Positions 8,004-15,197 of a stretch of 24,061 nucleotides of DNA are shown one piece after another. The position numbers were made by a program, and so were the translations under genes. Every line of letters begins with the position of its first letter. Positions within the stretch are counted from its first letter, which is position 1. The stretch is from CAZFDT01 sp964518335 (GTDB lineage: Bacteria; Planctomycetota; Phycisphaerae; Phycisphaerales; Phycisphaeraceae): positions 1 through 24,061 of the forward strand of contig CAZFDT010000075.1 of the NCBI GenBank assembly GCA_964518335.1. Direction: 5' to 3'. The notes beneath the pieces were generated by a model. That model was not told where the DNA came from. It made no database searches and saw only the letters and a list, made by a program, of their open reading frames with translations.

Positions 8004-8025
8004 CCGCTTACTTTGTGCGCGGCTC
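8004..8025 (-). repeat. REP element, inverted copy 5' of the RAYT gene
   Basis: Reverse complement of the REP unit, with one mismatch at 8014 (C to T). With the direct copy at 7923-7945 it can form a long hairpin with a loop of about 58 nt. It ends 31 bp before the transposase start codon. Confidence 0.88.
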
Positions 8026-8056
8026 CGTGACACGTTTTCGCAGCGGGATTGATCAC

Positions 8057-8584
8057 ATGGCGCTGGCGTATTTCATCACGTTCTCGACCTACGGCACGTG
8101 GCTGCACGGGACGGCCAAGGGCCTGGGGTCGGTGGATGCGCAACACAATGAATACGGGACGCCGTTCGTGCAACCGGATGCGCAGCGCCTGGAGCAGTCG
8201 CGGGCGGCAATGACGCAGGCGCCCTACGTGATGGATGCGCGGCGTCGGCGAATCGTCCGGGATGCGATCATCGCGATCTGCTGTGACAAGGGGTGGGACC
8301 TGCTGGCCGTGCACGTGCGGAGCAATCATGTGCACGTGGTGGTGCAAGCGGATCGCGATCCGGGGCGTTTGATGAGCGACATGAAGGCGCGGGCATCGCG
8401 GGAGTTGAACCGTCTCGAAGGCGCCGCGCACGCAGTCAGCGGGATTCCCCGCAAACGCTGGACGCGGCACGGGAGCACGATTCACCTGTTCGAGCCGGAG
8501 GCGGTCGAAGAGAAGATTCGGTACACGATCGACGAACAGGGCCAGATGATGGAATGGTACGAGAAAGAGCCGCGCACGAAGTAA
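8057..8584 (+). CDS. REP-associated tyrosine transposase (RAYT, TnpA_REP-like)
   Basis: A 175-residue Y1-type HUH nuclease related to IS200/IS605 transposases. The start (ALAYFITFSTYGTWLHG) is characteristic of REP-associated transposases. The HUH pair is H91/H93 (SNHVHVVV), and the single catalytic tyrosine is most likely Y156 (KIRYTIDEQ). The family cuts single-stranded DNA at REP hairpins and is thought to spread them. The gene is enclosed by five REP copies, and its last codons (PRTK-stop) lie inside the copy at 8567-8589. ATG 8057 is chosen because the family sequence begins there; the open frame upstream is encoded by REP DNA. It is intact and could be active. Confidence 0.93.
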   Translation: MALAYFITFSTYGTWLHGTAKGLGSVDAQHNEYGTPFVQPDAQRLEQSRAAMTQAPYVMDARRRRIVRDAIIAICCDKGWDLLAVHVRSNHVHVVVQADRDPGRLMSDMKARASRELNRLEGAAHAVSGIPRKRWTRHGSTIHLFEPEAVEEKIRYTIDEQGQMMEWYEKEPRTK

Positions 8585-8620
8585 GCGGGCATGGACGGAC
8601 CGCTTACTTCGTGCGCGGCT
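8567..8620 (+). repeat. REP hairpin overlapping the RAYT stop codon
   Basis: A direct copy (8567-8589) and an inverted copy (8600-8620) form a near-perfect stem of about 21 bp with a loop of about 10 nt. The transposase stop codon TAA (8582-8584) is inside the left arm. The hairpin may also end or stabilise the transposase mRNA. Confidence 0.9.
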
Positions 8621-8650
8621 GACGTGTTCGTCTGTGCTAGAGGGGTGCGG

Positions 8651-8713
8651 GGGTCATTTCGAAGCGCTTTTGGGTCACGTCGAAGCGCTTTCGCGCCGTG
8701 TCGAATCACGTGT
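8651..8713 (+). repeat. Short tandem repeat, 21-bp unit
   Basis: Two close copies (8651-8671 and 8672-8692; GGGTCAnnTCGAAGCGCTTT) and a degenerate third (8693-8713, keeping TCGAA). It lies in the non-coding 234 bp between the REP hairpin and the acetyltransferase gene. Each of the first two units carries the palindromic core AAGCGCTT. I see nothing else in this gap apart from the -10 box at 8806. Confidence 0.6.
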
Positions 8714-8805
8714 GGGGGCGTGGCGGTTGGGGCGATGATTTCGATGGTGCGGTTAAGTCGGGTTGGCGGTTCGGGCGATGATCCGCGACGGGCGGGGAAG
8801 CTGGC

Positions 8806-8811
8806 TACAAT
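8806..8811 (+). promoter_or_regulatory. Candidate -10 box (TACAAT), leaderless acetyltransferase
   Basis: TACAAT ends 7 nt before GTG 8819. It supports that GTG over the longer open frame upstream, which runs into REP sequence. Confidence 0.5.
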
Positions 8812-8818
8812 CTCCGCC

Positions 8819-9442
8819 GTGGAAACCAAGCAGGACATTGCGGTGCGGCGGGCGAAGATCGGCGACGTGCCGACGTGCAGTCGGATCATCAACGACTATG
8901 CCGAGCTGGGGCTGATGCTGCATCGCTCGCTGGCGTATCTGTACGAGCACCTGCGCGACTTCCACGTGGCGGTGGTGCCGCTGGACGACCCCCGAAAGCC
9001 GGACAGCGACGACGAGCAGGTGATCGGCATCGCGGGGCTCAACATCATCTGGGCGAACCTTGCGGAGGTGTATTCGGTGGCGGTGGCACCGGCGTTCCAG
9101 GGGATGGGCGTGGGCAAGATGCTGGTGCGGGCGTGCATGGACGAGGCCCAGCAGCTCGGCGTGCGGCGGCTGATGACGCTGACGTACGAGCGGGCCTTCT
9201 TCGAGAAGCTGGGCTTCGGCGTGGTCGATCGGATGAGCCTGCCGCTGAAGGTGTGGAGCGAGTGCCTGCGGTGCAGCAAAAACCAGGCGTGCGACGAGAT
9301 TGCGATGATCAAGGAGATCGCGGGCGTGCCGGAGCTCGATGCCCCGCCGCCGTACCGTCCGCCTGCCGGTGAATACACGGTCCCGATCACGATCGAGCGG
9401 GCCAAGATCAACGCGCGCCCGAAGATGGACGAGGCGCACTGA
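8819..9442 (+). CDS. Short ArgA-like GNAT N-acetyltransferase
   Basis: The 207-residue protein has the GNAT fold with the acetyl-CoA loop VAPAFQGMGVGKMLV preceded by VYSVAV. Its opening (VRRAKIGDVPTCSRIINDYAELGLMLHRSLAYLYEHLRDFHV) and the late segment PLKVWSECLRCSKNQACDEIAM resemble short stand-alone N-acetylglutamate synthases (ArgA type), which start arginine synthesis. That substrate is inferred from family resemblance; no arg gene is adjacent. Between the two strands of the fold is a longer acidic loop (RKPDSDDEQ). The cysteines in ECLRCSKNQAC may bind metal or be structural. GTG 8819 fits a TACAAT box and starts just before the domain. The stop lies 9 bp before mfd, so the two are probably co-transcribed. 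Confidence 0.85.
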   Translation: METKQDIAVRRAKIGDVPTCSRIINDYAELGLMLHRSLAYLYEHLRDFHVAVVPLDDPRKPDSDDEQVIGIAGLNIIWANLAEVYSVAVAPAFQGMGVGKMLVRACMDEAQQLGVRRLMTLTYERAFFEKLGFGVVDRMSLPLKVWSECLRCSKNQACDEIAMIKEIAGVPELDAPPPYRPPAGEYTVPITIERAKINARPKMDEAH

Positions 9443-9451
9443 CGACCGCAC

Positions 9452-12400
9452 ATGCCGACGGATCGGCGACATGACTGGCTGTCTGGGCTGCTTGACTCAC
9501 CCCCTGTGGCGGCGGTGATCGAGGCGTGTGCGGCTGCGCGCGGCACGCAGGTGACGGGCAGCCGGGGGTCCAGTGCAACGCTGCTGGCGGGGGCGGTGGC
9601 GGTGGGCACGCGGCGGCCGGTGCTGTACGTCGTGGCCCATCTCGACGAGGCCGACGACGCTTACGACGACCTGGAGCTGTTCGATCGCGCGGGGAACGAC
9701 CTGCGTCGGCAGCGCTTCGGCGCCCTGGAGGTCCTGCCCGGCGAGTCGTCGGTGAGCATCGAATTGCTCGCCGAGCGGCTGGGCGTCGTGCAATCGCTGT
9801 CTTCACATCAGACATCAAATATCAAACACCAGACGTCCATTCTCATCGCCCCGATCCAGGCGCTGATGCAGTCGGTGCCCTTGCCCGACGCGCTGCCCGA
9901 TCTGACGCTGACGTTGGCGGAGGGCAAGCCGCTGCCGCCGGGCCATCTGCTGGACTGGCTCACGCGGGCCGGGTACACGCGCACCGACGCCATCGAGCAG
10001 CCCGGCGAATACGCCACACGCGGCGGCATCATCGACATCTACCCCCCCGCCACCACCGAGGGCGCAACCGGCCCCATCCGACTCGACTACTTCGGCGACG
10101 ACATCGAGTCCATCCGCAGACTCGACCCCGACACGCTGCGCTCAGCCCAACGCGTCAGCAGCGCCCAGCTCCTGGGCGCCAGCGTCGCCCAGCTCCAGAG
10201 CGATGACCGCACCACCAACCTGATCGACCTCCTGCCGGACTACTGCATCGTCGTGATGCACGAGGTGCTGGAACTGCACGAGCAGGCGCGGGGCTATTAC
10301 GAGCGCCTGACCGATCCCCGCGGCATCTACATGCCACGCACCGTGTTCAGCAAGCTCGCCTCGCGCACGCACGTCGAGGTAAACCAGTATTCGGACACGA
10401 CCTCGACGGGCGACGTGACGCGGTTCGTGATGTGGCCCGTCGAGCCGCTGCCCACGTTCGCCCAGGACGCCGGGGACGCGGTGAAGGAGGTCGGCGAGCT
10501 GTCGCGCGACCACGACGTGACGATCCTCTGCGAGAAGGACGCCGAGCGCGACCGCCTCGGCGAATTGCTGCGCGAGCACGCACCCGCTGCAGTGGGCCGC
10601 GTCGCCGTCGAGTCGGGCTATCTGCACCGTGGCTTTGCATTCGAGTCGGCCATCCTGCTGCCGCACCATGAGCTGTTTCACCGTTACGACCTGCCCGGGT
10701 CGAGACGGCGGGTCCGCGCCGTCGCAGGGGGCGCGGGCACGACGGCGTCCGACGCCTTCCTCGACCTGGACGTGGGCGACTACGTGGTCCATGTTGATCA
10801 CGGCATCGCGCGCTTCGCCGGGCTCAAGACGATGCGCAAGGATGGCGGCGACGCCGGGAGTGGCACGCAGGAGTACCTGACCCTGGAGTTTTCCGGCCGG
10901 GCGGTCATGCACGTGCCGGCGACGCAGATCGACCTGGTGCAGAAGTACGTGGGCGGATTCGAGGGCAAGCCGCCGCTGTCGGTGCTCGGGGGCAAGCGGT
11001 GGCAGAAGCAGAAGGAGCAGGTCAGCGAGGCGGTGAAGGATTTGGCCGGGGAGATGATCCGCATCCACGCGGCGCGGGCGAGCCAGCCGGGCGTGCGATT
11101 TCCGCCCGACACGACGTGGCAGAACGAGTTTGAGGCCGAGTTCCCCTACCCGGAGACGGAGGATCAGCTCGCGGCGATCGCGGCGGTGAAGCGCGACATG
11201 ATGGATGAGCAGCCGATGGACCGGCTGATCTGCGGGGACGTGGGATTCGGCAAGACGGAGGTGGCGATCCGCGCGGCGTTCAAGGCCGCCGAGTACGGCA
11301 AGCAGGTGGCGGTGCTCGTGCCCACCACGGTCCTGGCCGAGCAGCACGAGCGCACCTTCCGCGGTCGCATGGCCGACTATCCCTTCAGGGTCGCTTCGCT
11401 GTCGCGGTTCAAGACCGAGGCGGAGCAGAACGCGATCCTCGAGGATGTTGCCGCCGGGCGCATCGATGTCGTCATCGGGACGCACCGGCTGCTGTCGGGC
11501 GACGTGGCGTTTGCCGACCTGGGCCTGGTGGTGATCGACGAGGAGCAGCGTTTCGGCGTCGAGCACAAGAACAGGCTGCTGCAGTTCCGCCTCACCGCTG
11601 ACGTGCTGACGCTCACGGCCACGCCCATCCCCCGCACGCTGCACATGGCCATGGTGGGCCTGCGCGACATCAGCTCGCTCACCACCGCCCCGATCGACCG
11701 CCGCGCCATCGTGACCGAGACGATCCGCTACGAGAAGCAGCGCGTCCGCCAGGCGATCGTGCGCGAGCTGGCGCGCGACGGGCAGGTCTATTTCGTCCAT
11801 AATCGCGTCCACGACATCCAGAGCGTTGCAGATGACCTGCAGCAGCTCGTGCCCGACGCTCGCATCGTGATCGGGCACGGCCAGATGAGCTCCCGCGAGC
11901 TTGAGGACGTCATGCTCCGCTTCATTCGCGGCGAGGCGGACATTCTGGTCTGCACCACGATCATCGAAAGCGGCATCGACATTCCGACGGCCAACACGAT
12001 CTTCATTCACAACGCCGACCATTTCGGGCTGGCCGACCTGCACCAGCTCCGCGGGCGCGTGGGCCGATACAAGCATCGCGCCTACTGCTACCTCGTGCTG
12101 CCCGACGACCGGCCCATCGGCGAGGTCGCCGCCAAGCGGCTCAAGGCCATCGAGCAGTTCTCGATGCTCGGGGCGGGGTTCAAGATCGCCATGCGCGACA
12201 TGGAAATCCGCGGGGCGGGCAACCTGCTGGGCGCCGAGCAGAGCGGGCACATCGCGGCCGTGGGCTACGAGATGTATTGCCACCTGCTGGAGATGGAGAC
12301 GAAGAAGCTGCGCCGCGAGCCGATCATCGAGCCGGCGCGCACGCACCTGGAGTTGCCGGTCAGCGGCCACCTGCCCAAGCGTTACATTCCGTCTGACAAG

Positions 12401-12805
12401 TTCCGCATGGAGACGTATCGCCGCATCAGTCGCGCCGCCACGCTCGCCGAGTTGGCGGCCGTCACTGACGACATGATCGACGCCTACGGCCAGCCGCCGC
12501 CGCAGGCCCAGGCCCTGATCGACCTCGCCGAGGTGCGCGTCGCTGCCAGCACGCGGCAGATCGACCGCATCAAACTCGACGGCCCCGACCTGATCTTCAC
12601 CGTGCGCAGCGCCGCCCAGCTCAACGACGCCTTCGCCCGCGCCGCCGGCCGCGTCAGCGTGATCGACGAAAAAACAATCTACTGGCGCCCGCCCTCGAGC
12701 TACCTGCAGCCGCCCACGCTGCTGGCGGTGTTGCGGCGCATGCTGATCGGCGGAAGCGAGGAGGCGAGCGCAGTGCGAAAGCGTCCTCTTGCGGCCAAGC
12801 GCTGA
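9452..12805 (+). CDS. mfd: Transcription-repair coupling factor Mfd
   Basis: Mfd removes RNA polymerase stalled at DNA lesions and recruits UvrA. The 1117-residue product has the complete order. The N-terminal UvrB-like region ends around residue 200 (PGEYATRGGIIDIYPP). The RNA-polymerase-interacting CarD-like domain lies at about 437-500 (DVGDYVVHVDHGIARFAG). The translocase has Walker A GDVGFGKT (595-602), box DEEQ (696-699), LTATPIPRTLHMAMVGLRD, TTIIESGIDIPTANT and QLRGRVGRYKHRAYCY. A C-terminal TRCF domain follows (LPVSGHLPKRYIPSDKFRMETYRRI). ATG 9452 is 9 bp after the acetyltransferase stop. Residues 117-127 (SHQTSNIKHQT) come from an AT-richer patch unlike its surroundings. Its stop TGA abuts the opposing gene's stop with no spacer. 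Confidence 0.98.
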   Translation: MPTDRRHDWLSGLLDSPPVAAVIEACAAARGTQVTGSRGSSATLLAGAVAVGTRRPVLYVVAHLDEADDAYDDLELFDRAGNDLRRQRFGALEVLPGESSVSIELLAERLGVVQSLSSHQTSNIKHQTSILIAPIQALMQSVPLPDALPDLTLTLAEGKPLPPGHLLDWLTRAGYTRTDAIEQPGEYATRGGIIDIYPPATTEGATGPIRLDYFGDDIESIRRLDPDTLRSAQRVSSAQLLGASVAQLQSDDRTTNLIDLLPDYCIVVMHEVLELHEQARGYYERLTDPRGIYMPRTVFSKLASRTHVEVNQYSDTTSTGDVTRFVMWPVEPLPTFAQDAGDAVKEVGELSRDHDVTILCEKDAERDRLGELLREHAPAAVGRVAVESGYLHRGFAFESAILLPHHELFHRYDLPGSRRRVRAVAGGAGTTASDAFLDLDVGDYVVHVDHGIARFAGLKTMRKDGGDAGSGTQEYLTLEFSGRAVMHVPATQIDLVQKYVGGFEGKPPLSVLGGKRWQKQKEQVSEAVKDLAGEMIRIHAARASQPGVRFPPDTTWQNEFEAEFPYPETEDQLAAIAAVKRDMMDEQPMDRLICGDVGFGKTEVAIRAAFKAAEYGKQVAVLVPTTVLAEQHERTFRGRMADYPFRVASLSRFKTEAEQNAILEDVAAGRIDVVIGTHRLLSGDVAFADLGLVVIDEEQRFGVEHKNRLLQFRLTADVLTLTATPIPRTLHMAMVGLRDISSLTTAPIDRRAIVTETIRYEKQRVRQAIVRELARDGQVYFVHNRVHDIQSVADDLQQLVPDARIVIGHGQMSSRELEDVMLRFIRGEADILVCTTIIESGIDIPTANTIFIHNADHFGLADLHQLRGRVGRYKHRAYCYLVLPDDRPIGEVAAKRLKAIEQFSMLGAGFKIAMRDMEIRGAGNLLGAEQSGHIAAVGYEMYCHLLEMETKKLRREPIIEPARTHLELPVSGHLPKRYIPSDKFRMETYRRISRAATLAELAAVTDDMIDAYGQPPPQAQALIDLAEVRVAASTRQIDRIKLDGPDLIFTVRSAAQLNDAFARAAGRVSVIDEKTIYWRPPSSYLQPPTLLAVLRRMLIGGSEEASAVRKRPLAAKR

Positions 12806-13150
12806 TCACGCCGCCAGGCGCTGCATGACGTGCATGGCGTCGGTGTTGCGCGGGTCGCGGCGGAGAATGCGCTGGGCGATGAGCAGGGCTTCGGCGCCGC
12901 GGCCGACTTCCAGCAGCGCCCGTGCGAGCATCGACGCCGGCTTGGCGTGATCGGTCAACCCCGTCGCCGCCGCCAGTGGAATGATCGCGTCCTGCGGGCG
13001 CCCCAGCGCCAGGTAGGCCTCGCCCACGCGCGTCAGCGTGTGGCGGTCGGGCTGCTCCCGCGCCGCCTGCTCCAACTGCGCCAGCGCTGCTGATGCACTG
13101 CCATCCATGACCGGTGTATCGGCGATCGCTACGACCGACATAAGCGGCAC
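12806..13150 (-). CDS. Small TPR-like protein
   Basis: A 114-residue protein made of helical pairs typical of tetratricopeptide repeats: LEQAAREQPDRHTLTRVGEAYLALGRPQDAI, then AKPASMLARALLEVGRGAEALLIAQRILRRDPRN. About two to three repeats are visible; there is no signal peptide or membrane segment. Partner and role are unknown. The start is uncertain: GTG 13150, ATG 13141 or ATG 13108 all keep the repeats. The stop directly abuts the mfd stop on the other strand (TGATCA, 12803-12808). It lies 31 bp downstream of the macro-domain gene on the same strand and may share its transcript; an AATAAT box in the gap could serve it alone. Confidence 0.7.
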   Translation of the reverse strand: MPLMSVVAIADTPVMDGSASAALAQLEQAAREQPDRHTLTRVGEAYLALGRPQDAIIPLAAATGLTDHAKPASMLARALLEVGRGAEALLIAQRILRRDPRNTDAMHVMQRLAA

Positions 13151-13181
13151 AACCGATCGCGTGGATTATTCGGACCCCGAC

Positions 13182-13769
13182 CTATCCGCGCTTGCGATTG
13201 AACATCCACTGGCTGCGGGTGGCGATGGCGTCGTGATAGACCTGGGCATCGGGCTCACTGTAGCAGCAGAAGATGACGCCCAGGGGCAGGTCGTGCTGGA
13301 GAAGGTGTCCCTGGACGTGGCCGATGGCGATGCGGGCGGCGCGATGGCGTGGGAAGCGATAGACGCCGGTACTGATGGCGGGGAAGGCCAGGGTCTGGAC
13401 GCCGTGCTCGACCGCCAGTTGCAGGCACTGGACGTAGCAGGAGGCGAGCAGCACGTCCTCGTGGAGGTCGCCGAGCTTGGCGTCGCCGCCGTCGCCCTCG
13501 GTGTGCCAGTAGGGGCCGACGGTGTGGATGATGTGGCGGACGCCCTGGCGTTCGAGGTCGAACGCGGGGGTGATCCTGGCCAGCCCCGTGGGGCAGCCGC
13601 CCAGCGTGCGGTTGTGTTCGAGCAGGCGAGGCCCGGCGGCGCGATGGATCGCCCCATCCACGCCTCCGCCACCCAGCAGCGACTCGTTGGCGGCATTGAC
13701 AATCGCGTCGGCCCGCACCCGCGTGATGTCGCCCACCAGCACCTCGATGCGATCGATCGGATCGGTCAT
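13182..13769 (-). CDS. Macro-domain protein (O-acetyl-ADP-ribose deacetylase type)
   Basis: The 195-residue product is a single macro domain of the MacroD/YmdB kind, which removes the acetyl group from O-acetyl-ADP-ribose or ADP-ribose from acidic residues. The signature DAIVNAANESLLGGGGVDGAIHRAAGP (residues 21-47) includes the catalytic-loop Asn (N28) and Asp (D38) and the glycine-rich loop. GLARITPAFDL, HTVGPYW and FPAISTGVYRFP are the later substrate-binding segments. The family usually has a small aliphatic residue before the Gly-rich turn and this looks intact. ATG 13769 is preferred over ATG 13778 because TAAGAT (13777-13782 on this strand) ends 7 nt upstream. It is divergent from proB across 185 bp. 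Confidence 0.93.
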   Translation of the reverse strand: MTDPIDRIEVLVGDITRVRADAIVNAANESLLGGGGVDGAIHRAAGPRLLEHNRTLGGCPTGLARITPAFDLERQGVRHIIHTVGPYWHTEGDGGDAKLGDLHEDVLLASCYVQCLQLAVEHGVQTLAFPAISTGVYRFPRHRAARIAIGHVQGHLLQHDLPLGVIFCCYSEPDAQVYHDAIATRSQWMFNRKRG

Positions 13770-13776
13770 GTCGGGC

Positions 13777-13782
13777 ATCTTA
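13777..13782 (-). promoter_or_regulatory. Candidate -10 box (TAAGAT), leaderless macro-domain gene
   Basis: On the minus strand, TAAGAT ends 7 nt before ATG 13769. The alternative ATG 13778 overlaps this box and would be upstream of the transcript. Confidence 0.5.
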
Positions 13783-13863
13783 CCGCCATCGCGGCGGCCG
13801 CTCCCCGGTGCTGGCGTCGCGGCACGGCGGCGGTATCCTGTGCAGCCCGGACCCCGGATTGGC

Positions 13864-13918
13864 CCCCCGGAAGTGCCCCGGAAGTGCCCCGGAAATGCCC
13901 CGGAGTTGCCCGGGAATC
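13864..13918 (+). repeat. Tandem 11-bp repeat in the proB leader
   Basis: Five head-to-tail units of about GCCCCGGAAGT begin at 13864, 13875, 13886, 13897 and 13908; the later units are progressively altered, and a decayed sixth may follow to 13929. It lies between a weak TATCCT box (13834-13839) and the proB ribosome site. Confidence 0.85.
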
Positions 13919-13954
13919 GGCCCCGAAAAGCCCCCTGCCCACAGGGGAAGCCCC

Positions 13955-15115
13955 ATGCCCGCCACGCATCTGCGACAGAACGTGCTCGTCTCCGCCCGGC
14001 GAATTGTCATCAAGCTGGGCACGCACGTGCTGCGCGGCGACGGCGGCGAGCTTGACCTGGCCTACGTCAATGCCATCGCCGACCAGGTTCACGCGCTGCG
14101 GCAGCGGGACGTGCAGGTGACGATGGTGTCGTCGGGCGCCGTGGGGTCGGGGTGCAAGGCGCTGGACATGACCCGCCGCCCGGTCGATGTCGCCGAGCTT
14201 CAGGCCGTCGCCGCCGTGGGTCAGCCGCTGCTGATGGCTCACATGCGCGACGCCTTTTCGCGCCACGGCATCGTCACGGCCCAGATGCTGCTGACGCGAG
14301 GCGACTTCGACGACCGCGACCGCTTCCTGAATCTGCGCAACTGCGTGGCGCACCTGCACGCGCTGGGGGCGCTGCCGATCATCAACGAGAACGACACCGT
14401 TGCAGTGGACGAGCTGCGCTTCGGCGACAACGACGTGCTGGCGGCGATGATGTGCAACGCCTTGCGCGCCGACGCGCTGGTGCTGCTGACGATGGCCGAT
14501 GGATTGCTCGACAAGGGTGGGGCGAAAGTCGAACTGGTCGAGGACATTCTCGCCACGATCGCCGCCGCCCGGCAGCAGGACTTCAAGAAGAGCACATGGG
14601 GCACGGGCGGGATCGTGGCCAAGCTCGAGGCGGTGCGGCTGGTGGTCGAGGCCGGCGAGCTGGCGGTGATCGCCCACGGCCGCGAGCCGGACGTGCTGCC
14701 GCGGCTGCTGGCGGGTGAGCCGCTGGGCACGGTGTTCGTCCCCGCGCAGCGCAAGCTCGACAGCCGCCAGCGGTGGATCGCCCTGACCAAGCGTCCGGCG
14801 GGGACGGTGACCATCGACGACGGCGCCGTTGCTGCAGTGACCCAGCGGGGCAAGAGCCTGCTGGCCGGGGGCATTGTCGAGGTGACGGGGCGCTTCGAGC
14901 GGGGTGAAGTGTTGATGGTGCGCGACGCCTCGGGGCGCGAGGTCGCCCGCGGCCTGACGAACTACGCCGACGCTGACATCCGTCTCATCCAGGGCAAGAA
15001 ATCCACCCAGTTCGAGAAGCTGCTGGGCCGCCCCGCCTATGCCGAGGTCATTCACCGCGACAACCTCGTCATCATCGGCGCGGCCAACCCTGGCGCCCGT
15101 GCGGGCTCGCCTTGA
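13955..15115 (+). CDS. proB: Glutamate 5-kinase ProB
   Basis: ProB phosphorylates glutamate in the first step of proline synthesis. The 386-residue product has the amino-acid-kinase domain: RIVIKLGTHVLRGDGG with K20, VSSGAVGSGCKAL, PIINENDTVAVDELRFGDND and GTGGIVAKLEAVRLV. A C-terminal PUA domain starts at about residue 270 (RWIALTKRPAGTVTIDDGA...GQ of LIQGKKSTQFEKLLG). This is the long form with feedback-controlled architecture, as in E. coli. ATG 13955 has a good ribosome site (AGGGGAAG, 13943-13950) and matches the family start, although the frame is open further upstream through the 11-bp repeats. proA is not adjacent; icd follows on its own promoter. Confidence 0.96.
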   Translation: MPATHLRQNVLVSARRIVIKLGTHVLRGDGGELDLAYVNAIADQVHALRQRDVQVTMVSSGAVGSGCKALDMTRRPVDVAELQAVAAVGQPLLMAHMRDAFSRHGIVTAQMLLTRGDFDDRDRFLNLRNCVAHLHALGALPIINENDTVAVDELRFGDNDVLAAMMCNALRADALVLLTMADGLLDKGGAKVELVEDILATIAAARQQDFKKSTWGTGGIVAKLEAVRLVVEAGELAVIAHGREPDVLPRLLAGEPLGTVFVPAQRKLDSRQRWIALTKRPAGTVTIDDGAVAAVTQRGKSLLAGGIVEVTGRFERGEVLMVRDASGREVARGLTNYADADIRLIQGKKSTQFEKLLGRPAYAEVIHRDNLVIIGAANPGARAGSP

Positions 15116-15139
15116 GACACGCCCGCGAATCGCCATAAT
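15112..15139 (+). promoter_or_regulatory. icd promoter
   Basis: TTGAGA (15112-15117), a 16-bp spacer and CATAAT (15134-15139). The -35 overlaps the proB stop codon. Transcription would start near 15146, giving a leader of about 52 nt with a small hairpin GTTGC-GAAC-GCAAC (15161-15174). Confidence 0.65.
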
Positions 15140-15197
15140 CCCCTTGAACCCCCCACGACCGTTGCGAACGCAACCCACGGAACCCAGGAGAATCGCC

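Larger units (their letters stand above)
7884..8620 (+). mobile_element. REP/RAYT element (REPtron-like unit)
   Basis: The unit comprises the RAYT gene and all five REP copies: direct, direct and inverted on the left; direct and inverted on the right. No copy was seen elsewhere in the window. It is inserted between ligA and the acetyltransferase-mfd pair without disrupting either. I see no target-site duplication, which is normal for this class. Confidence 0.8.

Noticed and set aside
7879..8052. Small Arg-rich ORF (MKSRARSKRE...) across the left REP copies
   Set aside because: It is simply the REP repeat read as codons, with a repeated SRARSKR caused by the direct copies, and has no ribosome site.
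13808..13954. Upstream extension of proB through the tandem repeats
   Set aside because: A good ribosome site lies just before ATG 13955, where the known ProB start aligns. The extension is Pro/Gly repeat sequence.
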